NCBI GenBank assembly: GCA_963920525.1
Contig: OY986439.1
Coordinates: 215,625,000 to 215,688,999 of the forward strand
From: Dichetophora obliterata
Lineage: Eukaryota; Arthropoda; Insecta; Diptera; Sciomyzidae
Length of the DNA: 64,000 bases
Direction of reading: 5' to 3'
The translations under genes were made by a program, and so were the position numbers. Position 1 is the stretch's first letter. Each line of letters opens with the position of its first letter. Below are positions 34,725 to 46,072 of this stretch, one piece after another. Under the pieces are notes generated by a model. The model saw nothing but the letters and a program-made list of their open reading frames with translations. It made no database searches and was not told the origin of the DNA.

Positions 34725-35941
34725 TAGAGATGTGCGCTTGTCACGACAAATCACGTTGTGATCGTGAGCGAACTCATACAAAATCACGAAATATACGTGA
34801 CCATGCATGATGAACTTTCCTAAGTGCGTGACTAAAATTCATTCGTGTCACGACTTGTTTATCCTAATTTTCCAAATTTGTGCAAAATTCAGCAACGATT
34901 TTGTTATGCGGTGCTGGGTAAAAAATTGGATAGATATACAGTGAAACCTCCCACAGACGGACGCTCTAATAAGCGGACATTTCCTTTAAGTGGACACATT
35001 CTTGGGAATGAACGACGTTTTTTAAATTAAAACTTTAACTAAAATGTAGATTGAAGTTCTTTGTTTGCTTTTCAAATAATATTTTTTATTAATTAAATTC
35101 AATAGATTTTAGTCGGCCTTTGTAGTCTAGTGGAGAGTGCGCTAGACTATCAACCCAGAGGTCCCTGGTTCGAATCCGGGCTCGGTCATGGCTCTTTTCA
35201 CTGTGTTTGTTCTTTCCTACATTAAGGAATTATGGAAAAACTAAAAATCCTTAACTAAATTTTGGAAAATGTGAAATTAAAGGACAGAAACAACTAAGGG
35301 CTGGATATGCTTGTTGAGATTAAGGCATAACACTAGCCTCGGTTAAAAGCAACTTAAATTGCCTTTCACGGTTGTTTCGCCTAAGCAATAATTCACGTAT
35401 GGTTCCAATCAATTCCTCTAAATAATCTTTCCCTTTCCTTTCAGGTCGAAAACCAAACCTTGTTTGTATTAGACGCATGTCTTGGTTCTTTGATATTAGA
35501 AAAAAAAATGTTTAAAAAGTTTTTATTTTAACTCAAATGATGGTCTGCGGTTACCGTCTAAAAATTAAACATTTTGCTGCAAACTAATCTATGTATTCAT
35601 ATAATTTTAATATATAAGATGCATCTTTATAAGATATAAATTGCATTAATGTTTCTTATTTTAAAAACACTAAATAAACTTTTATTAAAAACTTATGTGT
35701 ATTCCTTAAGTATTTTTGTGAGTAAGCGTGCATTATGGTAAACAATTATATTCGTGAACACTCGTGAGTCAGAAAAGTAATCGTGATCGTGCGTGATCGT
35801 GAGTAAAATAATTAATTTTAATCGTGAGTGGGCGTGATCGTGATTAAAAAATTATTTTAGTTGTAAGAGTGCAAGGTTTTAGGAAAATACATCGTGAGAG
35901 TGCGTGATCGTGAGTCAAAACTACTCACGCATCCATCTTTA
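34725..35941. mobile_element. hAT-type element with CGTGATCGTGAG subterminal repeats
   Basis: The left end TAGAGATGTGCG and the inverse complement of the right end (TAAAGATGGATGCG) are related. Flanking octamers ATGGGAAG (34717-34724) and ATCGGAAG (35942-35949) differ at one base. Both subterminal regions are packed with variants of CGTGATCGTGAGT and GTCACGAC, as in hAT transposase-binding arrays. A family 2 SINE sits inside. There is no transposase. Length with SINE is 1217 bp. Confidence 0.75.
35111..35494 (+). mobile_element. tRNA-derived SINE, family 2, copy 2
   Basis: Begins AGTCGGCCTTTGTAGTCTAG with the A-box TAGTCTAGTGG (35123) and the B-box GGTTCGAATCC (35167-35177). The tRNA-like head of about 75 bases is well preserved. 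The body is colinear with the minus-strand copy at 21383-21765 and ends at CTTGGTTCTTTGAT before an A-rich stretch. It is nested in the hAT-type element 34725-35941. Confidence 0.85.
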
Positions 35942-36049
35942 ATCGGAAGTCACGGGGATCTGAATATAGGCATCGTCATTCTCCTATATACTTCTTGTAT
36001 ATACTAATCTATTATATACTTTTTGTAGTAGAAAATACGTGTCAATTTA

Positions 36050-36960
36050 TATTAGACTAGAAGGCCACTTTTTTCCTTATCAATCTTCTGAAAACAATAC
36101 ATGTCAAACGAAATAAAAAACATTTCTTCTTTTTCACAAACACGTGAAAAGAAAACGATTAAGCAAATCCGTAGCATTTGGGATGATTTCTTAAAAAACT
36201 CAACACTTTAATTAAATATACCTATTATTAAGATTTCAAAAGGTAATATCATATTTAGCCCAAATATGATATTACACAGTACGACAGTGGTTGGTACACA
36301 TGAGAAATGTTAACAGAATATGAAAATAAGCTTAAAATAAAGAAATACGTGTCTCGGCGTTTTGCTGTAGCACGTCAGAATTTTGAGAAAATCGATTTTT
36401 AAGCTTTGAAGGACCTTTGAAGGAGTTAAAAAATAACCAAAAATGTAATGTAATGTAAATGTAATGTAAAAATACAAAAATTAATATGAAATCTTAACTA
36501 TTATTTTGTGTTAAAAATTAACAACATTGTATTTTTAATGAATTTCGTACATTTTTGGTTATTTTTTATCTTTACATGAAAATTAAAGCGTTACCTAGCG
36601 GAGAAAAAAAATGTTTTTTAATAAAAAAAATCCAAATTCAGTTCCCTTTTCAAAACTGGCTCAAGCACTAAACTCGGTTCACCCATTCTGTTTTATAGAA
36701 ATTTTTATAATAGTATTACGACGGACTCCACGGTCCTTCGAAGCTAAAAATCGATTTTCTCAAAATTCTGACGTGCTACAGCAAAACGCCAAGACACGTA
36801 TTTCTTTATTTTAAGCTTGTTTTCATATTCTGTTAACATTTCTCATGTGTACTCAAAAAATTTGATTTTGTTGTAGTGTGTTATCAATTTTTTTTTTATA
36901 AAAATTGATCCAGTACTTTTGGAGTTTATTGGTAAAAAATTTTTGACATAAATTTTTATA
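36050..36960. repeat. Helitron-associated repeat, shared with 49120-49640
   Basis: The left part (ACTAGAAGGCCACTTTTTTC, then CACAAACACGTGAAAAGAAA) and right part (ATCCAGTACTTTTGGAGT) match, in the same order, the segment at about 49125-49610 (ACTAGCAGGCCACTGTTTTT, ACACAAACGCGTGAAAAGCC, CCCAGTACTTTTGGAGT). The two copies are separated here by the TA-flanked element 36297-36849. Confidence 0.5.
36297..36849. mobile_element. TA-flanked element with about 125-bp inverted repeats
   Basis: The left arm CACATGAGAAATGTTAACAG and the right arm, inverted, are nearly identical for about 125 bp (through AAATCGATTTTTA-GCTT-GAAGGACC). TA occurs on both sides (36295-36296 and 36850-36851). The interior has an imperfect ATGTAATGTAA repeat at about 36442-36475. 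The element is 553 bp and non-coding. Confidence 0.85.
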
Positions 36961-36965
36961 TAATA

Positions 36966-37118
36966 TTATAGAAATAGATAGAAAGATAGATATATGTATA
37001 GATATAGATAGAGATATAGATAAGGTATAGATATCGATATTGATATAGATGTAGATGCAGATATAGATATGGATATAGATGTAGATATAGATATAGATAT
37101 AGATATAGTATAATATAT
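36966..37118. repeat. (GATATA)n / (GATA)n microsatellite
   Basis: About 150 bp of interrupted TAGATA and GATATAGATA units. Confidence 0.9.
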
Positions 37119-37640
37119 ATTATAAATATAGAGAAAAATATAACCTCGTTAGGTGCTCTTTATGTACCTGTATGAAGAACGCAAGCTCGCACAATAAAAT
37201 CTAAAAGGTTCTCCTATAAGTATGTTCGGAGGAGAAAGAAGATTTCGAACCTGTATTGATAAGTTTCTTATAAGTAATATCGAGGAAGAAACTCCTAAAA
37301 TTCTTTAAAATGGAAAATGCGAGGTATATCCTGCTATTTACAATGTTAATAAATATCTGTGGTCATGTGGCAAAACACCTTTATCAATGAACTATGAATA
37401 AGGTTTTATAAATTGTGAAATATGAAGCTTAATAAAAGCGTGGCTGGCAGGCTGCAAAAATTTTGAAATGGACAAATACCTGATAAACTGATAAATTAGA
37501 TAAGTTGACAAAGCATTGCATTTTTTTACATCGACTTTTGTGACCACATTAAAAAGTTTCGATTTTAATAATATAGTTTTGAAAAACTTAAGTATCAAAG
37601 CGGTGATCTTCAAGATATTGACATAGAGTTTAAAGAACTA
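37119..37640. other. AT-rich sequence, possible 5' remains of the hAT relic
   Basis: No clear frame. It may include decayed transposase sequence upstream of the hAT fragment at 37654. Confidence 0.3.
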
Positions 37641-37653
37641 AAACGTTTAGATT

Positions 37654-37974
37654 TTGATAACATTTTACCCAATAAAAAACAAAGAACAGCAGAAATCTTT
37701 TGGAAATCAAATTTCAAATATCAAACGGGGCGATTCTTCTACAGCTTTTCCAAAATTGACAAAGTTTATAAGTGAACTTATGTGCCGTCCCAATTCCTTG
37801 ACAGAAGTAAAAAGAATTTTTTCAAAAATTAATCTTAATAAAAATAAATTTAGAAATCGCTTAGAAACAGAAACTCTGAAAGGTATGCTGTTTGCACAAG
37901 ATTATTTGAAGATTAATAATTTTCCTTGTTATAAAATTGAGTCACAATCTAAATTACTAAGCAATTTAAACTAA
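37654..37974 (+). pseudogene. hAT transposase C-terminal dimerisation domain
   Basis: A 106-codon frame. Residues about 34-96 read FPKLTKFISELMCRPNSLTE, then VKRIFSKINLNKNKFRNRLE and TETLKGMLFAQDYL. This is the hAT dimerisation block with the PNS-EVERIFS signature. The catalytic part is missing upstream, so it is a fragment. It differs from the hAT domain at 24869-25078, so two distinct hAT lineages are present. Confidence 0.85.
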
Positions 37975-38250
37975 ACGTTTCTATGTTCAAAAAACACACA
38001 TATATCTTCTAAAGCCTTATGTGATAATATGTAACAGAATTTGATTAAATTAAAAATAAAGATTTTTTATAAACAAAGATTTTGCATTTTACTTTAAGTT
38101 AAAATTTAAATCTTCTGTACTGTATGACGATTTTAGGACTTAAATTACGATTTATGGGACGGGCGACGATAATGACGATTTTTAGACCCTAATGACGATT
38201 TTTTGAAAAACCTTTTGGCGATTTTAGGCGAAGAGTCTCTGGCAACCCTG
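37654..38250 (+). mobile_element. 3' half of a hAT transposon
   Basis: The right terminus TCTCTGGCAACCCTG ends at 38250 and equals an inverted CAGGGTTGCCAGAGA hAT end. It is preceded by repeated TGACGATTTTTAG-type subterminal motifs (38115-38230). The transposase C-terminal frame lies just upstream. No matching left end or TSD was found, so the element is 5'-truncated. Confidence 0.75.
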
Positions 38251-39199
38251 CTCGCAGTGTTTTTACAAAGCGTAAAAGTTTGTTTTCTCTCTCTCTCTCT
38301 CTCTCTTGACTGAGATAGATTGGGTAATTAGTCGATTAAAATTTTTGAGGTAAAAAAAATCAAGAAAAATTCGTAAAAAATCAACAAACACAGAAATATA
38401 TAATTTTTGGATCGGACAAGAAACACTGAAATGATAAAAGACCTAATGAAAAAACTCATAGAGCACCATAGGACCAATTTAAAAAAAATTTGTCTTTCAA
38501 AAATGGCTTTGAAATGTCTAACGTTGAGGTGATGTCAAAAATAGGCTAGTTTCGGTGATACAGTCTAGTGCATAGTAATGTGCAGAAAGGAAACTCTGAT
38601 TTTTTTGGCTTTTTTTAAAATACCAATATTATCTAGCGATTTAAATAAGAAACGGTCAAAGATCATTTTATGGAAATTTAGCTTTCCTTGTAACCTTTTA
38701 ATAAAGTGAAAGTAAGATCCAAAATCTAAAAAAAAATAAAGGAAAGATAATGAAAACTCATTTCATTTCTCTTAATAATATTTGTTATCCACAGCTTTTT
38801 GCAAATATTTTCTTTCTGGCTATATTTTTGAAAAAAACAAATCCTGTTCGATATCAATGTAAAATTTTAAATGAAAAACAAATAGTAACAACAACAACAT
38901 ATATAATAATTGAACACACAAAACCAAGGTATTGAACCGGCAAAAACAATAAAACGAAAAACCAAAAATAACATTTTCATATTTCATGATGTTGCCGGAT
39001 TGTTTATCGCTAAATTGCCTGGAAGCATTTTAATCGTCGAGAAAGTTTTAATATTTTTTTTTGTTATATATTGCACTCGATTTTTATACAATAAATATGT
39101 AAAGTTGCTGTAGTAGAGAACAATGAAAAAAATCCCAATAATAGCCAAGTAAAATTTTTACACGCAGTATTTCTGTTAAAACTTAACAGAATAGAAAAA
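38251..39199. other. AT-rich sequence with a CT microsatellite
   Basis: A (CT)n run lies at about 38284-38308. Nothing else was recognised apart from chance AT-rich frames. Confidence 0.35.
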
Positions 39200-39720
39200 A
39201 TAAATTCCACCACATGACATTAAAAATTGACGCTACCGATAACCGACCGACAAAAACTGGCCACACACAATGCCAACCTCCCCCCAAGCGCAATTATTGT
39301 AAGGTGGCAACACCTGGTGCTCAATGCTGGACACATGGATTATTCAGCATAGAGCACAATCGAAATTTGTTAAACTTGTTTAAAAAATGTTGTTACTCTT
39401 GTTGTCTTTGTTTCAGTTTGCATGGCCCGATTGGGATTCGATGAGAGGGCGAAAAAATAGGTGCTGGACTGCTACGATCCGGTTTAAGTGGCTGGTATTC
39501 TTTGTTCGAGTGCCCAATGCCGAAGCGTTGAGGCGCACTATTTTAATTTTCAAACGCTTTGGCTATTTTTAATATATACATATACACGCACCAAAAAAAC
39601 TGCGTTAAAACACCAACTTAAGCGCAGTTTGCTGTATCAGCGAAATACTTTAACGCAATTGCGCCATGACGCGGTTTCACACCAGAAAGACGGTCAGGGG
39701 TCATTTCACATTTTTTCATA
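39200..39720. other. Apparently unique, GC-balanced island
   Basis: Three overlapping short frames (39214-39444, 39387-39572, 39488-39721) lie here in less AT-rich sequence, but none shows a domain, and they overlap in different frames. Left as unexplained non-coding sequence. Confidence 0.3.
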
Positions 39721-39907
39721 GCTGACTGTCAATAATTTTTATACTTTTCTAAATTTGTATTTTACTGATTTTTATTACAAATGGTTAAAATTTAATTTAA
39801 AAGCATTCCTGTTTTACTTAAATTTTTCAAACTCAAATAAATAGGAAAACTGCCTAAAAAGACAGATGGGGGTCATTTGAACCTATTGGAAGAAGAGATA
39901 TTTCATC

Positions 39908-40106
39908 GTCAGGGGATTCATGTGCTCCGTACGCCATTTTGACAGTTTGAGCTAAGGAAAGTTTAAGGCAAACATTTTTTTAAATTCATTACACAGTGTG
40001 ACAAAAAAAAAAGTAAAATTACAAGAACTATTTGCAATAATTCTCAAAGAGGGACATTTTACAACAACTCGAAGTGGCGTATGGAGCACATGAATCCCCG
40101 GACGAC
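39908..40106. repeat. Short inverted-repeat element of about 200 bp
   Basis: The left arm TCGTCAGGGGATTCATGTGC and the inverse complement of the right arm (TCGTCCGGGGATTCATGTGC) match, followed by TCCNTACGCCA. The interior is AT-rich. The flanking duplication is unclear. Confidence 0.65.
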
Positions 40107-40326
40107 AATTTGCAAAATTCGGAGTGAAGCAAAATTCAGCAGAACAAAACGCAAGCTCAGCATTAAAGCACCAAAAATAAACAAACTCAAAATTGAAATA
40201 TGCTGTTAAACTGTTATTCGGTGACGTGACATTGTCCCAAGGGACATAATTCCAAATTGAGAGTTTGGTATTGTGTCACCTTCTTTTGCGGACATAATGC
40301 GCTTGATTATACGTACTTAATATCAA

Positions 40327-41080
40327 ATTTAAGAAAATAATTAGAATGAAATAATTAATAATATGAATATGAAATAACTAAAAAAATAAAAAATGGAAAA
40401 GAAATTAAATTCATCCCCTGAAAAAATGATTTGTCCTTGTAAGAAATGTTGTTATCACCATTCCCAAATTTATTGTGGGATTCTGTTCACTTTTTTTGGG
40501 TTTATGAAATTGGCCATAATCCCAAATCCAATTTTTGTGACTATGTTCTAAGAAAAGGGGAAATAGTCCGAAATTTAAAATTTTGGATTATGTCCTTTGG
40601 GGCTATGTCTCGTCACCCTGTAATTTACTGCCTGAAACAGCAATCAAACAAATGCATTCACGTTGCATGGTCTGCAAATAAAATTGAAGCTTTGAAGTTG
40701 GATCTAATTTAAGAAAATAATTAGAATGAAATAATTTATAATATGAATATGAAATAACTAAAAAAATAAAAAAATGAAAATGAAATTAAATTCATCCCCT
40801 GAGAAAATGATTTGTCCTTGTAAGGAATGTTGTTATCATCATTCCTAAATTTATTGTGGGATTCTGTTCACTTTTTTTGGGTTTATGACTTTTTTGAAAT
40901 TGGCCATAATCCCAAATCTAATTTTTGTGACTATGTTCTAAGAAAAGTTGAAATAGTCCGAAATTTAAAATTTTGGGGCTATGTCTCGTCACCCTGTAAT
41001 TTACTGCCTGAAACAGCAATCAAACAAATGCATTCACGTTGCATGGTCTGCAAATAAAATTGAAGCTTTGAAGTTGGATC
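40327..41080. repeat. Tandem duplication of about 380 bp
   Basis: Two adjacent direct copies (40327-40706 and 40707-41080) start AATTTAAGAAAATAATTAGA and end GAAGCTTTGAAGTTGGATC. They are nearly identical apart from small indels: the second has TTATGACTTTTTTGAAATTG where the first has TTATGAAATTG, and lacks a stretch before GGGGCTATGTCTC. Each copy opens an 80-90 codon frame (40446-40712, 40827-41057) of no recognised family. Confidence 0.85.
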
Positions 41081-41089
41081 AAAGATTGC

Positions 41090-41900
41090 ACTTTTGAACT
41101 CGAACACGTTTGAATAAATATAGAAAGGAGAACAAGGAAGTACTATTTTGATCACTAATGCGAAGTAATGCGATATTGCATTACTTTTAACAAAACGAGT
41201 GTATCGGCGCAATAACGCAGATAAGCATTTCAGCGCAATAACGCAATACTGCGCTATGTTTCTCATATCTATATGTGTAGTATGCAAAATAAGCATATGG
41301 CTCGGCCACAATAACTACAACTACAACAAAAACAACAACAACAACAAAAATAGGAATAATAATAAGAGCCGAAAAGCACAATATAACAACAATAGCAACT
41401 ACAACAACATTCACAGCACACGCTCCTGCTTGCGCATCATACTTGATTAATGTGATCCTGGAGGCGCGAAACCTGCCATGAATAGCTTCCATCACTGATG
41501 AATGCAACATTTTATTACAAGCCATATTTTTTCAATTGATAAATATTACAAAATATTGTATGCTGCAGTTGCTGTTGCTGTTCTGCGTGTTGTTGTTGGT
41601 ATATGTAGCTGATTTCCTCCGGATGCATGTGGAGTGGCTTCGGTAGGAAATTTGCAATAAAGGCTTTTTGCTCCACATGCTGTGCTGTAGCCGCAATTGA
41701 AAGCCTGGTACAATTGGTTTTTTCCTTGTTCTCTGCTATCGCTGCAGATCCTCGAAAACTTAAAAAATGGTCGATTTATTGTGTTTGTCCATGGAATTTA
41801 TTTCAAATTCAATGAGTTGCGCGCAGTTTGCGCTCAAAAATGTTAGAGTGTTGGTCAAAAAGTTTATACATAACGACGGAATACATGGAGTTTAATGAAA
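41090..41900. other. Apparently unique island with CAA runs
   Basis: Mixed-composition sequence with (CAA)n at about 41320-41350 and GTTGCTGTTGCTGTT near 41570. No coding gene recognised. Probably ancestral non-coding DNA. Confidence 0.35.
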
Positions 41901-42111
41901 GTTGAGTGTGAGTTTGAGGCTAAAAGGTTCAAGCTTAATCTTAAAAAAAAGTTTTAAATCTTTCCTGGCCAATAGTTTTTAATTTTTTTTCTAATGAGCT
42001 AAAGAAATTGTTCATCAAACATTAGAAACGTATATTGGAATGTGTGCAAACAAATATGAGCAGGATTAAGTAAATAAGGCGTGTTTATTTTTATACAATT
42101 CCATGCAATTA

Positions 42112-42388
42112 TCTATATAAATAAAAATCAAATGTCGTTCGTTGGTAATTGCATCAGTTGAGAACGGATAATTTTTTTTTAATGTTCATAGTAATCCAAT
42201 TTAAGTTTTGTCGGAAAGAAAAATTGACCACGCCCACTTTTGCGCCCACTTTTTTCAATTTATCTAAAATCGGCAAACGGCTGGACCGATTTGGATAATT
42301 TTTTTTTCTTATGTTCGTAGTAATCCAATTTAAGTGTTTACTGAAAGAAAAATTGACCACGCCCACTTTTGCGCCCACTGTTTTGATA
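42112..42388 (+). mobile_element. Helitron-like 5' fragment
   Basis: Starts A|TCTATATAAATAAAAATC, the usual dipteran Helitron 5' pattern (TCTATATATATAAAA). Two roughly 125-bp units follow, each with AGTAATCCAATTTAAG and GACCACGCCCACTTTTGCGC. It is cut short by the start of another Helitron at 42389. Confidence 0.6.
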
Positions 42389-44233
42389 TCTATATATATA
42401 AAATTAAGTGGCAAAACTTCCTGTTCGCATACTCCTCCTAGACGGCTTGCATGATTTCAATGAAATTTTCAGGGGTGATTGGGGTCTGTGTGGAGGGTGC
42501 ACATAAGAAATTGCATATGTGTATCTTTGCAGGTTTTGTACCACACCCCCTTTTGTCGCCCACAAATCAATAAAAATGCTGTATTTAAGACGGTTTTGGT
42601 CGTATGAAATTAAAATTTGGTAAATAAGTTCGTATGATAACTATAATTAACTTTGAAAAAATGGGCGTGGTCACAATTCATCTACGCCTACTTTAAAGAA
42701 AATATCAAAATACTTCGAAACCATTGGTCCGATTGAGCTCAAATTTTGTAAGTACGCTTTGCTTTGAGTACGAGATGGTTTAAGGGGCAATGCCACACCC
42801 CCTTTTACCTCCCACATATAAATAAAAAATTGTTGTTATCGAATAGCTTTAGTTAGAGTTATGGGTCGCACAGCTTAGAAATTCGGTATTCGACCACAAT
42901 TTAGACGTACCATTTCTGTGATGAAATTTTATGGGTGTGGACAAGGGGGAGGGGCACCTCCGATACAACCCAAATTTGTGATATCGAATAGCTTTGAAGT
43001 TATAGGAATTCATCTTTGGAATTCAGTTTTTGACCTCAATTTACACATGCAGTTTCAATGGTTTTATTTTATGGGCGTTGGACAGGGAGGCGTGACATCT
43101 CCCTTACAACCCAAATTTGCGATATCGTATTACTTTGAAGTTATAGGTTGACAGCGTAAGAATTCGGTATTCGACCTAAATTTATACATGCATTTTCTAT
43201 ACTTACATTTTGTCGTCGTAGGGCAAAGGGGAGTGGCACTTCCCATACAACCCAACTTTGTGCTATCAAATAGTTTTAGAGTTATAAGTCGTACAACGCC
43301 GAAATTCAGTATTCGACCTCAATATACACATGCAGTTTCATTGATTCAATCTATGTTCATTGGTAAGAGGGGCGTGGCACCTCCCATTTAACGTAAATTT
43401 GCGATATTGAATATCAGCGTCAGAATTCAGTATTCGGCCCCAATTTATACATGCAGTTTCATTAATTACATTTTATGGGCGTACGACAAGGGGGCGTGAA
43501 ACCTCCTATTTAACCCAAATTAGAGATATCAAATAGCATTGGGGTTATAGGTCTCACAGCTTTGGAATTCAGTATTGGACCTCAATGTACGCATGCAGTT
43601 TCATTGATTACATTTTATGAGCGTTGATCAAGGGGGAGTGGCACCTCCCATACAACGAAAATTTGTGATATCGAATAGCTTTGTAGTTCAAGGTCGCACA
43701 GCGTCGGAACTCAGTATTCGACCAAAATTTACGCTTGCAGATTTACTGATAAAATTTTTTAGAGTTTGTCGGGGGGGCGTGACACCTCCAATTTAACCCA
43801 AATTTGCGATATCGAATAGATTTGGAGTTATAGGTAACTCAGCCTCAAAATTCAGTATTCGACCTCATTGTACTCATGCAGTTTCATTGCTAAAATTTTA
43901 TGGGCGTAGGGAAAGGGAGAGTGGCACCTCCGATACAATCAAAATTTGTGCTATCGAATAGTTTTGGAGTTATATGTCACACAGTTTTGGAATTCGGTAT
44001 TCGACCTTCATGTAGACATCCAGTTTAATTGATTACATTCTATTAGCGGTGATGAAGAGAGAGTGGCACTTCCTATACAACCCAAATTTGTTATATCGAA
44101 TAGCTTTGTGGATATAGGTCGCACAGTCTCAGAATTCAGTATTTGACCTCAATTTAGACATGCTGTTTAACTGATAACATTTTATGGGCGTTTGAATAGG
44201 GAGAGTGGCAGCAACGCGCCGGGTTTCAGCTAG
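42389..44233 (+). mobile_element. Non-autonomous Helitron with 140-bp tandem array
   Basis: The 5' end is TCTATATATATAAAATTAAG after an A. The 3' end is CGCGCCGGGTTTCAGCTAG (CTAG at 44230-44233) before a T, giving the A|TC...CTAG|T layout of Helitrons. From about 42860 it contains some nine tandem units of about 138-144 bp, each with GGGGCGTGGCACCTCC, ATACAACCCAAATTTG, GATATCGAATAGCTTTG and ATTCAGTATTCGACC. No Rep/helicase sequence is present. Open frames here only follow the repeat. Confidence 0.8.
42860..44215. repeat. Tandem array, about nine units of 140 bp
   Basis: The GTGGCACCTCC-type block recurs near 42945, 43083, 43226, 43367, 43488, 43632, 43770, 43912 and 44050, with a partial unit near 44200. 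One interval is short (121 bp at 43367-43488) because an AATAGCTTTG segment is deleted. Satellite-like expansion inside the Helitron. Confidence 0.9.
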
Positions 44234-44446
44234 TTTCTAATATAAGTTCGCTTCATAAAAAAGAAGAACAAAGGTATATACAGCTTTTGCATTAAATTTC
44301 AATTGTGAAATATAAATGAGAAATTCAAGTAGGCAAATACAAATTCAAATCAAATACGTTGCCTTTAAATTATAATTTTATAACAGAAAAACATGACGCT
44401 AAGGCAGATTGGACATTTTTTCTGCGGAAATACATCATCAAGAATC

Positions 44447-45228
44447 TAATATTCTTTTACGAATTGCACATCTTCCCGAATTTAATATCGCAGATTCGGC
44501 CGAAAATTTTTTATATATTCTTAACGTAAAATAAATTTACAAGTGTATTGGGATTTGTCTCGGAATTTTTTTTTTTTTTTACGGAATACCGTTTAGTCAA
44601 AATTATTAAAAAGTACAATCTTTGGTAAATGTGTGTGTTACTTCAATCGGAATATCTCGGCTGGTCCGATTTAATTCATTTTACACCCGTTTGATAGATA
44701 GTTGGTTATATTTACTTTAATTCTGCATTAGAATTAATTTATTAGAATTAAAAATAAATGCATAAAAATTGAAAAATGTTTTCACACGACTTTTCTATGC
44801 CCTTCTCCCAAGTAAGTGATTTTTCATAGATTTCATATGGAGCTTAGATTTCAAATTCCAAATACTTTTTTCAAGTGTAAATTTTCAAAAACTGGACTAT
44901 GAAACATGCAAATTGGACAAAATCTACCGGAGTTATGATTTTTTACTTTTCGAAAAAATTTAATTTTTTTTGTTGTACTAACAAAAATCACAAAAATCCA
45001 AACTGAAAAACTTTCAATAAGAAAACATATGTAGCGCACGGTAAACAAAAATGTATATTAAATCTATGAAAAATCGCTCCATTGTTTTGATAACTTTGTA
45101 GAAATGTATGGCGCGTTTATTCCGAGAGAAATCCCGATACCTGATATTTTACGTAAAAAAAATTTAAAAAAGTTTTCAGACGATTTAAAAATGTCAAATT
45201 GTTTGCATTACCCGTGCAATTAGTAAAA
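44447..45228. mobile_element. Inverted-repeat element, family A, decayed copy
   Basis: Shares CTTTTACGAATTGCACATCT, CGGAATACCGTTTAGTCAAA and GTGTTACTTCAATCGGAATA with the 11202-11909 element. The right arm (CCGTGCAATTAGTAAAAAAA near 45215) is inverted. Boundaries are approximate. Confidence 0.55.
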
Positions 45229-45784
45229 AAATGAGCCTAATGCAGAGAGATGTAGGAAGATTTGCTAAAAACCCTGCAGCACTTACAAATTGGATATCAT
45301 ACCAAAATATATTGTTGCCAGTTTCTTTCACAAACGAAAGTATTCGCTTCGGAATACATAAAGATACTGTTCATGTATCTTAGAAAATCTACATAAACCT
45401 AACTAGTCTCATTTGACTTCGCTTGCCAAGACGTACCTTTCAGGTCCTTTCAGTAGCGTTTATAACGAGAGACTCTTTTTCGAAGCTGGCTTGGTTTACG
45501 AAAACAAGCGAAATCGAGTTTTGTCTTGGAACGCTGAAAATTTAGTTTTTATTTTCCATTATCTTCCCCTTCTTAATTTTGAGTATTAATTTTAATCATT
45601 TTACTTATTGAACGTTTTTCTAAGTTCTTAGTTTATATATTAAATTTTATATATTATCTTAAAGTGAAAACTAAATTTTTCTTTTTAACATTTAAATAAA
45701 AGCCGCCATAATTAATATCTATTTAATTGTGATTTAATTAACAAAGATTTATTTAAATAAAATAATTTTAAGAAACTATCCGGC
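45229..45784. other. AT-rich sequence, nothing recognised
   Basis: No gene seen. Confidence 0.3.
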
Positions 45785-45838
45785 CGGCCGGATACCGGAT
45801 AATAACGCAATAATAACTCAATATCCGGTATCCGGCCG
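45785..45838. repeat. Perfect 17-bp hairpin of CCGG words
   Basis: CGGCCGGATACCGGATA at 45785-45801 is exactly inverted at 45822-45838, with a 20-base loop. More ATCCGG words flank it (45776-45860). Probably the core of a palindromic transposon end; no family recognised. Confidence 0.75.
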
Positions 45839-45904
45839 ACTATCCGGTTTACCAGATATCCTTTGCATCTCTTATTATGACCAACTTACTGTTTAATGGC
45901 CTTA

Positions 45905-46072
45905 TTTTGTAAAACGCACGCAATCACCTCACTTGAGGATTTTTGTCTGGCGATTCCATTTTGATATGAATTACAACAAAACCTCTCTCTCTCGCTCTCA
46001 CAAAAATTTTAATTTAAAATACATTGCCAGATAAAAATATCTAACGCAAGTAACTGCGTTAGTTTTACAAAA
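45905..46072. mobile_element. 168-bp TA-flanked MITE
   Basis: The ends TTTTGTAAAACG and, inverted, TTTTGTAAAACT are flanked by TA (45903-45904 and 46073-46074). The subterminal TTTGTCTGGCGAT has an inverted relative TTTTATCTGGCAAT, and the interior carries a CT run. A decayed relative occurs at about 3585-3690. Confidence 0.75.

Noticed and set aside
42918..43391. Two 67-77 codon frames with internal repeats
   Set aside because: They follow the 140-bp tandem units of the Helitron and shift frame between units.
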